Assembly: GCA_963739435.1 (NCBI GenBank)
Contig: CAVUAN010000025.1
Location: 34,579 to 98,578 of the forward strand
Direction: 5' to 3'
Origin: CAVUAN01 sp963739435
Lineage (GTDB): Bacteria; Acidobacteriota; Thermoanaerobaculia; UBA5066; Gp7-AA6
Length of the DNA stretch: 64,000 nt
Of the stretch, positions 43,801 through 53,109 are shown piece by piece. Every line of letters starts with the position of its first letter. Position 1 is the stretch's first letter. The notes under the pieces were generated by a model. The model worked only from the letters and a program-made list of their open reading frames with translations. It was not told the DNA's origin and searched no databases. A program made the translations under genes and the position numbers.

Positions 43801-45913
43801 TTAGAAGACCTGAACGATGATTCTGCTGGCCAGGAACGTTGCCGTGTTCGCAACGGACCTTCGGTACTGAGCAGTAAAGGTCGTATTTCCCGTCACCGTG
43901 ACGAGGTACGACGCGCTCCCTGCAAGTCCGGGCGCCACATCAACTCTCTGGGTTCCAACCGCAAAGCTGTCGGAGGCGGCCTGCACCAGGCCACCCGAGG
44001 CCACGAAGCTCATATAGCAACCATCGTTGGCGTTGGAGTTGGTGCACGTCGTGGTGAGTGTCACCAGAACCGTGTGCGTCCCGACCACGGTGATGGAGGT
44101 CGATGCAGCGGTGCCGGTGGTGGGAGCCGCATAGGTCGCAGAAGTCGACGTCAGACTGACCGAGCCGGCGGTGCCGTTGGTGATCGTCGTACCAGCGCCG
44201 GCCGAGCCGGTGGCTCCAGTCGCTCCGGTCGGCCCCGTCGGTCCTGTCGGTCCGGTAGCACCCGTCGGGCCCGTTGGTCCGGTGGGACCTGTGGCGCCCG
44301 TCGCACCCGTGGCGCCAGTTGCGCCTGTCGCACCCGTAGCGCCTGTGGGCCGTGGCCGTCGCGCCAGTAGCACCCGTGGCGCCCGTAGCACCGGTAGCGC
44401 CAGTGGGTCCGATGGGACCCGTATCGCCCGTGGCTCCGGTTGCGCCTGTAGCGCCCGTGTCGCCCTTCTGCGACAGCAGGCTCCACTGGGCCGACGAGTC
44501 GGGCTGATTGTTCTGGTTCCCCGCAACGAGACTGATGTAGCTCGACCCGTTGAACGATACCGCGTCATCCGCGGCGTAGGTCGTCGCGCCACTCCACGCG
44601 TTCTGCCACTGAAGACCCTTGGCGCCCTGCGAACCCGTGTCGCCGGTTGCGCCCGTGGGCCCGGTCGGGCCGGTGGGACCCGGAATGCCTTGCGAGCCCT
44701 GGGGGCCCGTGTCGCCCGTCGCGCCGGTGTTACCCGTGGGTCCGATGGGTCCGGTTGCGCCGGTAGAACCGGTAGCGCCCGTAGCTCCGGTAGCACCTGT
44801 CGCACCGGTGGGCCCAATGGGGCCCGTATCACCCGTCGCTCCCGTCGCTCCTGTGTCGCCCTTCTGCGACAGCAGGCTCCAAAAGGCCGGCGACGTGTCG
44901 GGCTGGTTGTTCAGATTCGCCGATTGAAGGCTGATGTAGCTCGATCCGTTGAAGAACACCGAGTCATCTGTGGCGTAAGTGGTCGCGCCGCTCCACGCGT
45001 TCTGCCAATTAAGTCCCTTGGTGCCCTGCGGCCCGGTCGATCCGGTCGCGCCTGTGTCGCCCGTGGGCCCGGTCGGTCCGGTTGGACCCGGGAAACCCTG
45101 ATTACCCTGATTGCCCGTCGGACCCGAGGGGCCCGTGGGGCCGGTCGGTCCGGCGGGACCCGTTGCGCCGGTGGCGCCGGCGGGTCCGGTTGGCCCGGTC
45201 GGGCCCGCAGGCCCTTGCGGCACCGACGAATCGATCGTGAGGCTGTTGGCGCCCGGAGTGATCGAGATGTTGCTGCCCGCAACCAGCGTGAGATCTCCCA
45301 CCAGAGTGTTGAGACTGTTCACGATTCCCGAAGCTTCGAAGTACCCGTTCACGTCCAGGGTGAAATCGACCTGTCCGCCTCCCTGGTTCACTTGCACGAC
45401 GACGGCGTTGCCGTCGGTGCTGAGGACACCGTCGTTGCCGCGCTGCGTTTCGGTTTTGGGGTAGTTGATCCAGGCGGTCACTGGAGGCGTGACGTTCCCG
45501 ACCTTGAAAACGCCATTGCCGCCGGCGCCGACGATGCTAAAAACCGTGATGTTGGCGGACACGGCAAGCGTATTCACCGGGATCCCGCAGGGGGCGCCCG
45601 TGACCGTGATAGTCCTCGGCGTGTTGTCCGGAAGGGGGCTGGAGTTGCGTGAGTCGTATTGCCGGCAAGGGGTAATCGCTACGTAGACCAGGGGTATCAC
45701 GACGGCTGCGGCCTCCGTCGCGGCGGCCGACCTTGCGGAAACCGAGGACTCCTGGCGGGCCTCGGCGGCGCGGGCCGGCGAATACCAGAGTGCCGGCGCG
45801 GACCAATTCTTGAGGGGCGGATCCATCTCGCTTTGCGCCAACACGGGCGTGCCGTTGAGGGCAACGGCGAGAATCAGGATCAAGCGCGCAGATACCAGTT
45901 TCCGATTTCCCAT
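43801..45913 (-). CDS. Secreted collagen-like repeat protein, one frameshift
   Basis: About 703 residues after one frame correction near 44345. Signal peptide LVSARLILILAVALNGTPVL. A globular N-terminal domain, about 30-240, has AITPCRQYDSRNSSPLPDNT and GNDGVLSTDGNAVVVQVNQG. A long G-x-y collagen tract (GPTGPTGPAGATGATG units) is interrupted twice by an almost identical module (WQNAWSGATTYA, FNGSSYISL, NNQPD, WSLLSQKGD) spaced like chitin-binding CBM5/12 domains. A C-terminal jelly-roll-like domain (ITVVGTHTVLVTLTTTCTNS) would serve trimer formation. AGGAAGAG precedes the ATG at 45913. A surface fibre is inferred. Confidence 0.85.
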
Positions 45914-46275
45914 TTTTCTCTTCCTCGCTCTGTTTCTTGGTTTTTCGGCTATGGGCGCATTGATCGCCCGAACGCTCCTAAGGCAATCGCCGGGCCAGGT
46001 AGAGGGAGCCAAGGCGGGTGTGAGGGCAAGCCGCTCACAATATGAGGTTTGTTGGCGATTTCAGGCATCGATGAGCTCCGCGCGTCGAAGCGGCGAGTGA
46101 AAAAAAGTGTCAAGCCGAACGGCGCATGGCGCATGACATTTGGCAGCATCGACCTCTTCGGATCGGTGGCCTTCCCTCGGGCAGCCCGGGCGATCTGAGA
46201 GATGGATCCATCCATAATCCGGCCGTGCGGCCGCCCACGGCGTTCCTGCGATTCGGGCTGGCGAGGGGCGAGGGC

Positions 46276-47993
46276 GTGGAAACCTCGCGGCCCGCATCCA
46301 TCGCCATCGACGTCGCGCTCCTGGCGGGGCTCTTCGCGCTCGTGGCCGGCGTGGTGGGGCTGGCGCAGCGCTGGAACGCGCCGATCCGCGAAGCGGCCGC
46401 CATCAACCTGGACCCGAGGGCCCTGCCCGGCTACACGCTGCTGTCGCTCTCGCGCGGCCTTGCAGCCTACCTGCTCTCTCTCGTCTTCACGCTCGTGTAC
46501 GGAACCGTGGCGGCCCACTCTCGGCGCGCGGAGCGGATCATGATCCCGCTTCTCGACATCGGGCAGGGCATCCCCGTCCTGGGCTTCCTGCCCGGACTCG
46601 TGCTCGGCCTGGTGGCGCTCTTCCCGAACACCAACGTGGGTCTCGAGCTCGCTTGCATCCTCATGATTTTCACGGGACAGGTCTGGAACATGGTCTTCTC
46701 TTTCTACGGATCGTTGCGCTCGGTGCCGGCCGAGTTGAAGGAGGTCGCCCGCATTCACCGTTTTTCGTGGTGGAAGGGTTTCCGCACCGTGGAGGTGTCC
46801 TCGGCCGTGATCGGCCTCGTGTGGAACTCGATGATGTCGATGGCGGGCGGCTGGTTCTTCCTCACAGTCACCGAGGCCTTCACCCTGGGTGATCGGGACT
46901 TTCGCCTCCCGGGTGTGGGCTCCTACATGTCGGTCGCAATCGAGAAGGGCGACAAGTCCGCGATGGCCTGGGCGATCGTCGCGATGACGGTGATGATCCT
47001 CGCCGTGGACCAGCTGCTCTGGAAGCCGCTGGTGGCCTGGTCGCAGAGGTTTCGACAGGACGAGATCAGCAGCGGAGATCCACCGCGCTCCTGGGTGCTC
47101 GACCTGTTGCGGCAGTCCTGGATCGCGCGGCGCCTGCGCCAGGCGAGACGAGGAGCGGTGGAGACAGTCGCCATCCCGCCGACTTCGCCCGCACCCGCAC
47201 CCGTGCCGGCAGCCGCTCCGGGCCCCTCGGCCGGCGGACAGGTCGTCTTGCGGGCGCTGGCGTGGGCCGTTGGCATTGGAGCTGCTGGCGCGACGGTCTG
47301 GGTGCTCTGCGCCTGGTGGCGCTCCTCCTCAAGGTTCCGTCGCACGAGTGGCTCCTTCTTGCCTCGGCGCTCGGCGCGACATTCCTGCGGGTGGCGGGTG
47401 CGCTGGCGATCGGAGCCCTCTGGTGCGTTCCCGCCGGCATCCTGATCGGCCGATCGCCGAAATGGTCGCGGCGCCTCCAGCCGATCGTCCAGCTCGTGGC
47501 GTCGTTTCCGGCGCCGATGCTCTTCCCGCTCGTCACGGGCGCCCTTCTCGCTCTCCGGGTCTCCTTTACGGTCGTGGCGGCGGTTCTCATGCTGCTCGGA
47601 GCGCAGTGGTACATCCTTTTCAACGTGCTCGCGGGCGCCTCCGCGATTCCCCACGATCTCGAAGAGGCGTCCGAGGCATACGCGGTCAATGGTTTCGAGC
47701 GCTGGCGAAAGCTCTTTCTGCCGTCGATCTTTCCGTACCTCGTCACGGGCCTCATCACGGCCGCCGGGGGCGCATGGAACGCCTCGATCGTCGCCGAGAC
47801 CCTGACATACAGGGGGCGGACCTTCGAAGCCTTCGGCCTCGGCTCGACGATCACGCACTCGACACAGCACGCGAACTTCCCGCTGCTCGCGGCCGGGGTG
47901 CTCACCATGTCCGCTGCCCTGATCGTCCTCAACCGGATCGTCTGGCGGCCCCTCTACCGGCTCGCCGAATCGCGATACGCTTTGAACCGATGA
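46276..47993 (+). CDS. Fused double ABC permease, nitrate/sulfonate type, one frameshift
   Basis: About 572 residues: two similar SsuC/NrtB-like permease halves on one chain. Half one has LLDIGQGIPVLGFLPGLVLG and the coupling loop ELKEVARIHRFSWWKGFRTV. Half two has PIVQLVASFPAPMLFPLVTG and DLEEASEAYAVNGFERWRKL. A Pro/Ala linker and a frame change near 47310 separate them. The GTG at 46276 is chosen because GAGGGGCGAGG lies just before it; the frame is open from 46126, where other starts exist. Overlaps the ATPase gene by ATGA. No substrate-binding gene is adjacent. Confidence 0.82.
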
Positions 47994-49333
47994 GCGCTTC
48001 GCTTGCTCCCGGCCCGCGCAGCGACGCCGCGATCGCGGCTGTCTCCCGGGTCGGCAAGACCTACCGCGACGAAGCCGGGCGCGACCGGGTGATCCTCAAG
48101 GACATTGATTTCGAGGTGCGCAAGGGTGAGACCGTGGCCGTGCTGGGCCCCTCCGGTTGCGGCAAGTCGACCCTGCTGCGGATTCTCATCGGTCTGATCC
48201 CGCCGAGCTCGGGAAGAGTCGAGCAGCACGGCAAGCCTCTCTCCGGCATCCATCCGGGAGCGGCCGTTGTCTTCCAGAACTTCGCGCTGTATCCGTGGCT
48301 GACCGTCGAGGACAACGTCCGCGTCGGATTGAACGGCCTCCCGATGCCGCTTGGCCTGGTCGAGAAGAAGGTGGCTGCCGCGATCGAGCAGGTGGGCCTG
48401 ACGGGCGTCGAGAACGCGTACCCCAAGGAGCTCTCGGGCGGCATGAAGCAGCGCGTTGGCATTGCGCGGGCTCTCGTGGGTGGGCCGGAGCTGCTCTGCA
48501 TGGACGAGCCCTTCTCGGCGCTCGACGTGCTGACAGCCGAGTCGCTGCGGGCTGAAGTCTACCGGCTGTGGTCCGACGGGACCTCGGGACTTTCTTCGAT
48601 CCTCATCATCACGCATCTGATCGACGAGGCCGTCTATCTCGGAGACCGAATCGTGATCATGGGGGCGAACCCCGGCACGGTCCGCCAGGAGATCGTGAAC
48701 ACGCTGCCCCACCCGCGCTCGTACCGGCACCCCGAGTTCCTGAGAATGGTCGAACAGATCCACGACATCGTGGCAGGCGTTCATCTGCCTGACGAACAGG
48801 CCGCTTCGCCGAGCATGGTCGGGCGCGGCCCCTGCGGTCCCGTGCGCCCCGTGCCGGCGGCACGGTCCTCCGAGGTCCTCGGGCTGCTCGAGGTGCTCCA
48901 CGACCACGGCGACGAGCGGGATCTCTTCGACCTGGACCGGGACACGGCGTACGACTTCGGCCACACGATTGCGGTCGTCAAGAGCGCGGAGATGCTCGGT
49001 TTGATCGACACGCCGGGTGACCTGGTGCGGCTGACCGACCTCGGGCGGGATGTCGTGGCAGCTCCCACGCCCGAAAAGAAGATCCTCTTCCGGAGGCGCC
49101 TGTTGACGCTGGGGATCTTCGCGGAGCTCGTGAGGTTCCTGGCCCAGAGGCCCGACGAGCCAAGGCGGGGCGACGATGTCCGGACGTTTCTTTCGGACAA
49201 GCTGCCGGGGCAGTCGACGCGCGAGCTCTTCCAGACGCTCGTGGGTTGGGGCCGCTACGGCCAGCTCTTCGAGTACGACGCGACCGCCGACGAGCTCGGT
49301 CTCTTCGCGGGCCGCGAGGCCGAGGAAGCGTAA
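47990..49333 (+). CDS. ABC ATPase of nitrate/sulfonate type with AAA-associated C-terminal domain
   Basis: 447 residues. ATPase, about 15-255: Walker A AVLGPSGCGKSTLLRILIG, Q-loop VVFQNFALYPWLTV, signature ELSGGMKQRVGIARAL, Walker B ELLCMDEPFSALD and H-loop LIITHLIDEAVYLG. The C-terminal about 140 residues (GLLEVLHDHGDERDLFDLDR, VKSAEMLGLIDTPGDLVRLT) are the winged-helix-like domain that accompanies many such ATPases and may sense a ligand or regulate. The start at 47990 overlaps the permease stop. The gene converges on kdpD with only two bases between stop codons. Substrate unknown. Confidence 0.9.
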   Translation: MSASLAPGPRSDAAIAAVSRVGKTYRDEAGRDRVILKDIDFEVRKGETVAVLGPSGCGKSTLLRILIGLIPPSSGRVEQHGKPLSGIHPGAAVVFQNFALYPWLTVEDNVRVGLNGLPMPLGLVEKKVAAAIEQVGLTGVENAYPKELSGGMKQRVGIARALVGGPELLCMDEPFSALDVLTAESLRAEVYRLWSDGTSGLSSILIITHLIDEAVYLGDRIVIMGANPGTVRQEIVNTLPHPRSYRHPEFLRMVEQIHDIVAGVHLPDEQAASPSMVGRGPCGPVRPVPAARSSEVLGLLEVLHDHGDERDLFDLDRDTAYDFGHTIAVVKSAEMLGLIDTPGDLVRLTDLGRDVVAAPTPEKKILFRRRLLTLGIFAELVRFLAQRPDEPRRGDDVRTFLSDKLPGQSTRELFQTLVGWGRYGQLFEYDATADELGLFAGREAEEA

Positions 49334-49335
49334 GT

Positions 49336-50475
49336 TCAGGCTTCTGGTCGAGCGGTTTCCATCTGGTAGACGTCGATCGCGGTGCCTGATCGCGCAAAGA
49401 CATCGATGGGGCTATGACCCCGCAGGCGTATCCACCACGGGCGGCGCGTCTTGCCGAAAATGACGAGCGTGACGCCCTGCTCTCGTGCAAAGCGCAGCAA
49501 TTCCGCTGCGACGTCCTCGCCGGCGAGCCATACGACCTTGGCGCCGAGCTCCATGGCGAGCGTCACGTTCTCGGAGAGCAGCCGGTGGTCCCGCGCCGAG
49601 ATCCGGTTCGGGCTTTCGCGGGACGTGCGGACGTAGACGGCAAACCAGTTCGTGTTGAGCTTGCCCGCAAGCGACGAGGCGCGCCGCAGGAGAAGCCGCG
49701 TCGTCTCGGCATTCGAAGACATGGCAACCATGACCTTGGCTCCAACCGTTTCGGGCTCCCGCTTCCGGTCGATGTCACGGCGCTCGGCTTCGAGCCGGTC
49801 CGCGATCTGGCGCATGGCGAGCTCTCGCAGGGAGGCGAGGTTCTCCTCCTTGAAGAAGTTGTCGAGAGCCGCGTTGATTCGCTCTGCCGGATAGATCTTG
49901 CCCGCCGAGAGGCGCTGCCGCAGCTCCTCGGACGGCAGGTCCACGTTGACGACGGCATCGGCCTGCCGGAGCAGCCGATCCGGCACACGTTCCTGGACGT
50001 CCACGTTCGTGACGCGGCGGACGATGTCCTGAACGGACTCGAAGTGCTGGATGTTGACGGTCGTCATGACCGAGATGCCGGCGTCGAGAATCTCCTCGAC
50101 GTCCTGGTAGCGCTTCTCGTTCTCGGCGCCGGGCACATTGGTGTGGGCGAGCTCATCCACCAGGACGATCTCGGGCTTGCGCTCCAGGATCGCGGGCAGA
50201 TCCATCTCCTCGAGCTCTTTGCCTTTGTAGGCGATCATGCGCCGGGCGATGACTTCGAGGTCGCCGAGCTTGGCGGCTGTCTCGGCCCGGCCGTGTGTCT
50301 CCACGTAGCCGACGACGACGTCGACGGCGCGCGCCTTCAGGAGATGCGCGTCTTCGAGCATCTGGTAGGTCTTGCCCACGCCGGCCGCGTGGCCGATGTA
50401 GATCTTGAGCTTGCCGCGCCGGCTCTTTTCGATGAGCTTGAGAAACGACTCGGGAGAGGTGCGGCCTGTCGGCAT
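49336..50475 (-). CDS. kdpD: KdpD sensor half (KdpD domain plus Usp), no kinase
   Basis: 379 residues. The N-terminal KdpD domain has RGKLKIYIGHAAGVGKTYQM (Walker A), VDVVVGYVETHGRAETA, KPEIVLVDELAHTNVPGAEN and VMTTVNIQHFESVQDIV. About 245-375 are a UspA-like domain (VMVAMSSNAETTRLLLRRAS, VTLVIFGKTRRPWW). The membrane and histidine kinase parts of classic KdpD are missing; a separate kinase lies at the other end of the cluster. The ATG at 50475 follows kdpC by eight bases on the same strand, last in the kdp operon. It probably forms a split KdpD with that kinase. Confidence 0.9.
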   Translation of the reverse strand: MPTGRTSPESFLKLIEKSRRGKLKIYIGHAAGVGKTYQMLEDAHLLKARAVDVVVGYVETHGRAETAAKLGDLEVIARRMIAYKGKELEEMDLPAILERKPEIVLVDELAHTNVPGAENEKRYQDVEEILDAGISVMTTVNIQHFESVQDIVRRVTNVDVQERVPDRLLRQADAVVNVDLPSEELRQRLSAGKIYPAERINAALDNFFKEENLASLRELAMRQIADRLEAERRDIDRKREPETVGAKVMVAMSSNAETTRLLLRRASSLAGKLNTNWFAVYVRTSRESPNRISARDHRLLSENVTLAMELGAKVVWLAGEDVAAELLRFAREQGVTLVIFGKTRRPWWIRLRGHSPIDVFARSGTAIDVYQMETARPEA

Positions 50476-50483
50476 AGCCGATT

Positions 50484-51062
50484 CTAAGGGCGCCCGAGCG
50501 CTCGGTCGAGGTCGATGTTTGTCAGCAGGACGTTGACGCGCGGCTCTCCGAAGAGACCCAGAGTGCGCGGTTCCACGTGTCGGCGAATCACGGCGAGCAC
50601 TTGCTCTTCGGAGACGGCGCGGGCCTGCGCGATGCGGAGGGCCTGCCACTCGGCGGCGTCGGGCGACAGATGCGGATCGAGCCCGGAACCGGAAGACGTG
50701 ACGAGATCTGCGGGCACCGGGTGCGTGTCCGCCGGGCGGTCGCTCCGGGCCGTCTCGACCGCCGCCGTGACGGCCTTGGCCAGGTCGGCGTCCGTCGCGC
50801 CCTTGTTCGTGCCGCCCGAGGCCGTGGCGTCGTAGCCGTCTTTTCCGGCAGCCGACGGGCGAGGGTGCAGATACTTTGGATCGGCGAAGTTCTGGCCGAT
50901 GAGCTCCGAGCCGACAATCCGGCCCCCTTCCGGGACGAACGACCCGTTGGCCTTCTCCTTCCAGAACACCTGGCCGAGGGCCCAGACGGCGGCCGGATAA
51001 GCGCCGCCCAGGAGCACGGTGAGGACCAGCACGTAGAGAGTGGATTTCACAATGAGTTTCAT
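50484..51062 (-). CDS. kdpC: K+-transporting ATPase subunit C
   Basis: 192 residues with one N-terminal membrane helix (STLYVLVLTVLLGGAYPAAV) and the extracytoplasmic domain. Family motifs are GSELIGQNFADPKYLHPRPS, YDATASGGTNKGATDADL and TSSGSGLDPHLSPDAAEWQA. KdpC stabilises the KdpFABC complex and assists ATP binding in KdpB. Nine bases after kdpB. Confidence 0.96.
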   Translation of the reverse strand: MKLIVKSTLYVLVLTVLLGGAYPAAVWALGQVFWKEKANGSFVPEGGRIVGSELIGQNFADPKYLHPRPSAAGKDGYDATASGGTNKGATDADLAKAVTAAVETARSDRPADTHPVPADLVTSSGSGLDPHLSPDAAEWQALRIAQARAVSEEQVLAVIRRHVEPRTLGLFGEPRVNVLLTNIDLDRALGRP

Positions 51063-51071
51063 GGTCGTCCT

Positions 51072-53099
51072 TCAGGCCAGGTGCAGCGCCACGACGATCC
51101 AGTCGATCAGCTTGATGCCGACGAAGGGGACGAGGATGCCGCCGAAGCCGTAGATCCAGAGATTGCGCGCGAGGATCCGGGCGGCTCCCAAAGGACGGTA
51201 TTTCACGCCCTTCAAGGCCAGCGGAATCAGCGCCACGATGATCAGGGCATTGAAGATGACCGCCGAAAGGATCGCCGACCGGGGATTGGCAAGCCGCATG
51301 ACGTTCAAGGCGTTCAAGGCGGGATACGTCGCGGCGAACATGGCGGGAAGTATGGCGAAGTACTTGGCGACGTCGTTTGCGATCGAAAACGTCGTCAACG
51401 ACCCGCGCGTCATCAGGAGTTGCTTGCCGATCTCGACGACCTCGATCAACTTGGTCGGGTTCGAGTCCAGGTCGACCATGTTGCCCGCTTCGCGGGCCGC
51501 CTGCGTTCCGGTGTTCATGGCGAGGCCGACATCAGCCTGAGCGAGCGCCGGCGCGTCGTTGGTGCCGTCGCCCGTCATCGCGACGAGGTTGCCGCCCTCC
51601 TGCTCCTTGCGGATCAAGGCGAGCTTCTGCTCGGGAGTCGCCTGGGCCAGGAAATCGTCCACGCCGGCCTCCCGCGCGATGGCGGAAGCCGTCAGCGGGT
51701 TGTCTCCGGTGATCATGATCGTCCGGATACCCATGGCCCGCAGGCGGTCGAAGCGGTCCTTCATGCCTGCCTTGACGATGTCTCGCAGCGCCACTACACC
51801 GAGCACCCGGGAGCTGTCGGCCACGAGAAGCGGCGTCGCGCCCTCCGCCGAGATGCGGTTCAAGAGATCGGACACGACCGGGTCGATTGTGCCGCCCTGC
51901 TGGCGCACCCAGTCGGCAACCGAGTCGCCGGCGCCTTTTCGAATCTGCCGGCCGCCAAAGTCCACTCCTGACATCCGGGTCGTTGCGGAGAAGGGGATGA
52001 AGCTCATCCCTTCCATGCGGCGCGCCCGCAAGCCAAAGTTGTCCTTCGCGAGCACGACGATCGAGCGCCCTTCGGGGGTCTCGTCCGCCAGAGAGGAGAG
52101 CTGCGCCGCCTCGGCCAGATCGCCCGGCAGCACATCGGGCGCCGGAAGGAAGTCGGTGGCCTGGCGGTTGCCCAGTGTGATCGTCCCGGTCTTGTCGAGC
52201 AGCAGCACGTTGACGTCGCCGGCGGCTTCGACGGCCCGCCCGGACATCGCCAGCACGTTGTGCTGCAACACGCGGTCCATGCCCGCGATGCCAATGGCGG
52301 AGAGAAGGCCGCCGATTGTCGTCGGGATCAGGCAGACGAGCAGGGCGATGAGAACGGCGGTTGACGCCTGGCCGCCGGCGTACAGCGCGAAAGGCCTCAA
52401 CGTCACGGTCGCGATCAGGAAGACAATCGTCAGGCCCGAGAGCAGGATCGACAGGGCGATCTCGTTGGGCGTCTTCTGGCGGGTCGCTCCCTCGACCAGC
52501 GCGATCATCCGGTCGATGAACGTCTCGCCGGGGTTGGACGTGATCTCCATGACGATCCGGTCAGACAGCACCCGCGTGCCGCCGGTGACGGCCGAGCGGT
52601 CGCCTCCCGACTCCCGGATGACCGGCGCCGACTCGCCGGTGATCGCCGACTCGTCGACCGAGGCGATCCCTTCGACGACCGTGCCGTCCCCCGGGATCAT
52701 CTGGCCGGCCTCCACGATGACCCGATCCCCCCTGCGAAGGCTCGTTGCCGGCACGGACTCCTCGCCCTTGCGCGTCTGCCGGCGTGCGGTCATCTCGGTC
52801 TTGCCCTTGCGCAGGGCCTCGGCCTGGGCCTTCCCCCGTCCTTCGGCCATCGCCTCGGCGAAATTGGCGAAAAGGAGCGTGAACCAGAGCCAGAGAGCAA
52901 TCTGCAGGTTGAACAGAACGGCTGTGCCGCGCGCGGCGTCTCGAACCAGCAGGACGGACACGAGCGCTGCCCCGACGAGCACCACGAACATGACCGGGTT
53001 CTTCGCCTGGAGGCGCGGGTCGAGCTTCCGGAACGAGTCGGCGATGGCGGGACGAACGATCGCCCGATCGAAGAGCTTTGAGCGTTGGACTTTGGCCAT
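51072..53099 (-). CDS. kdpB: K+-transporting ATPase subunit B
   Basis: 675-residue P-type ATPase of the high-affinity potassium importer. ASVDESAITGESAPV (actuator), LLLDKTGTITLGNRQA (phosphorylated Asp), MEGMSFIPFSATTRMSGVDF (nucleotide binding) and MTGDGTNDAPALAQADVGLA (hinge) are intact. Membrane segments include AVLIALLVCLIPTTIGGLLS. Its start follows kdpA by 10 bases. Confidence 0.97.
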   Translation of the reverse strand: MAKVQRSKLFDRAIVRPAIADSFRKLDPRLQAKNPVMFVVLVGAALVSVLLVRDAARGTAVLFNLQIALWLWFTLLFANFAEAMAEGRGKAQAEALRKGKTEMTARRQTRKGEESVPATSLRRGDRVIVEAGQMIPGDGTVVEGIASVDESAITGESAPVIRESGGDRSAVTGGTRVLSDRIVMEITSNPGETFIDRMIALVEGATRQKTPNEIALSILLSGLTIVFLIATVTLRPFALYAGGQASTAVLIALLVCLIPTTIGGLLSAIGIAGMDRVLQHNVLAMSGRAVEAAGDVNVLLLDKTGTITLGNRQATDFLPAPDVLPGDLAEAAQLSSLADETPEGRSIVVLAKDNFGLRARRMEGMSFIPFSATTRMSGVDFGGRQIRKGAGDSVADWVRQQGGTIDPVVSDLLNRISAEGATPLLVADSSRVLGVVALRDIVKAGMKDRFDRLRAMGIRTIMITGDNPLTASAIAREAGVDDFLAQATPEQKLALIRKEQEGGNLVAMTGDGTNDAPALAQADVGLAMNTGTQAAREAGNMVDLDSNPTKLIEVVEIGKQLLMTRGSLTTFSIANDVAKYFAILPAMFAATYPALNALNVMRLANPRSAILSAVIFNALIIVALIPLALKGVKYRPLGAARILARNLWIYGFGGILVPFVGIKLIDWIVVALHLA

Positions 53100-53109
53100 C
53101 GGTGACTCC

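Noticed and set aside
43800..45300. Possible CRISPR array from the regular short repeats
   Set aside because: The periodicity is that of Gly-x-y codons (9-18 bases), without spacers of 25-40 unique bases or cas genes.
44171..45652. Plus-strand frame of Val-Ala-Pro-Val repeats
   Set aside because: It is the reverse complement of the collagen G-x-y tract, with no signal or ribosome site.
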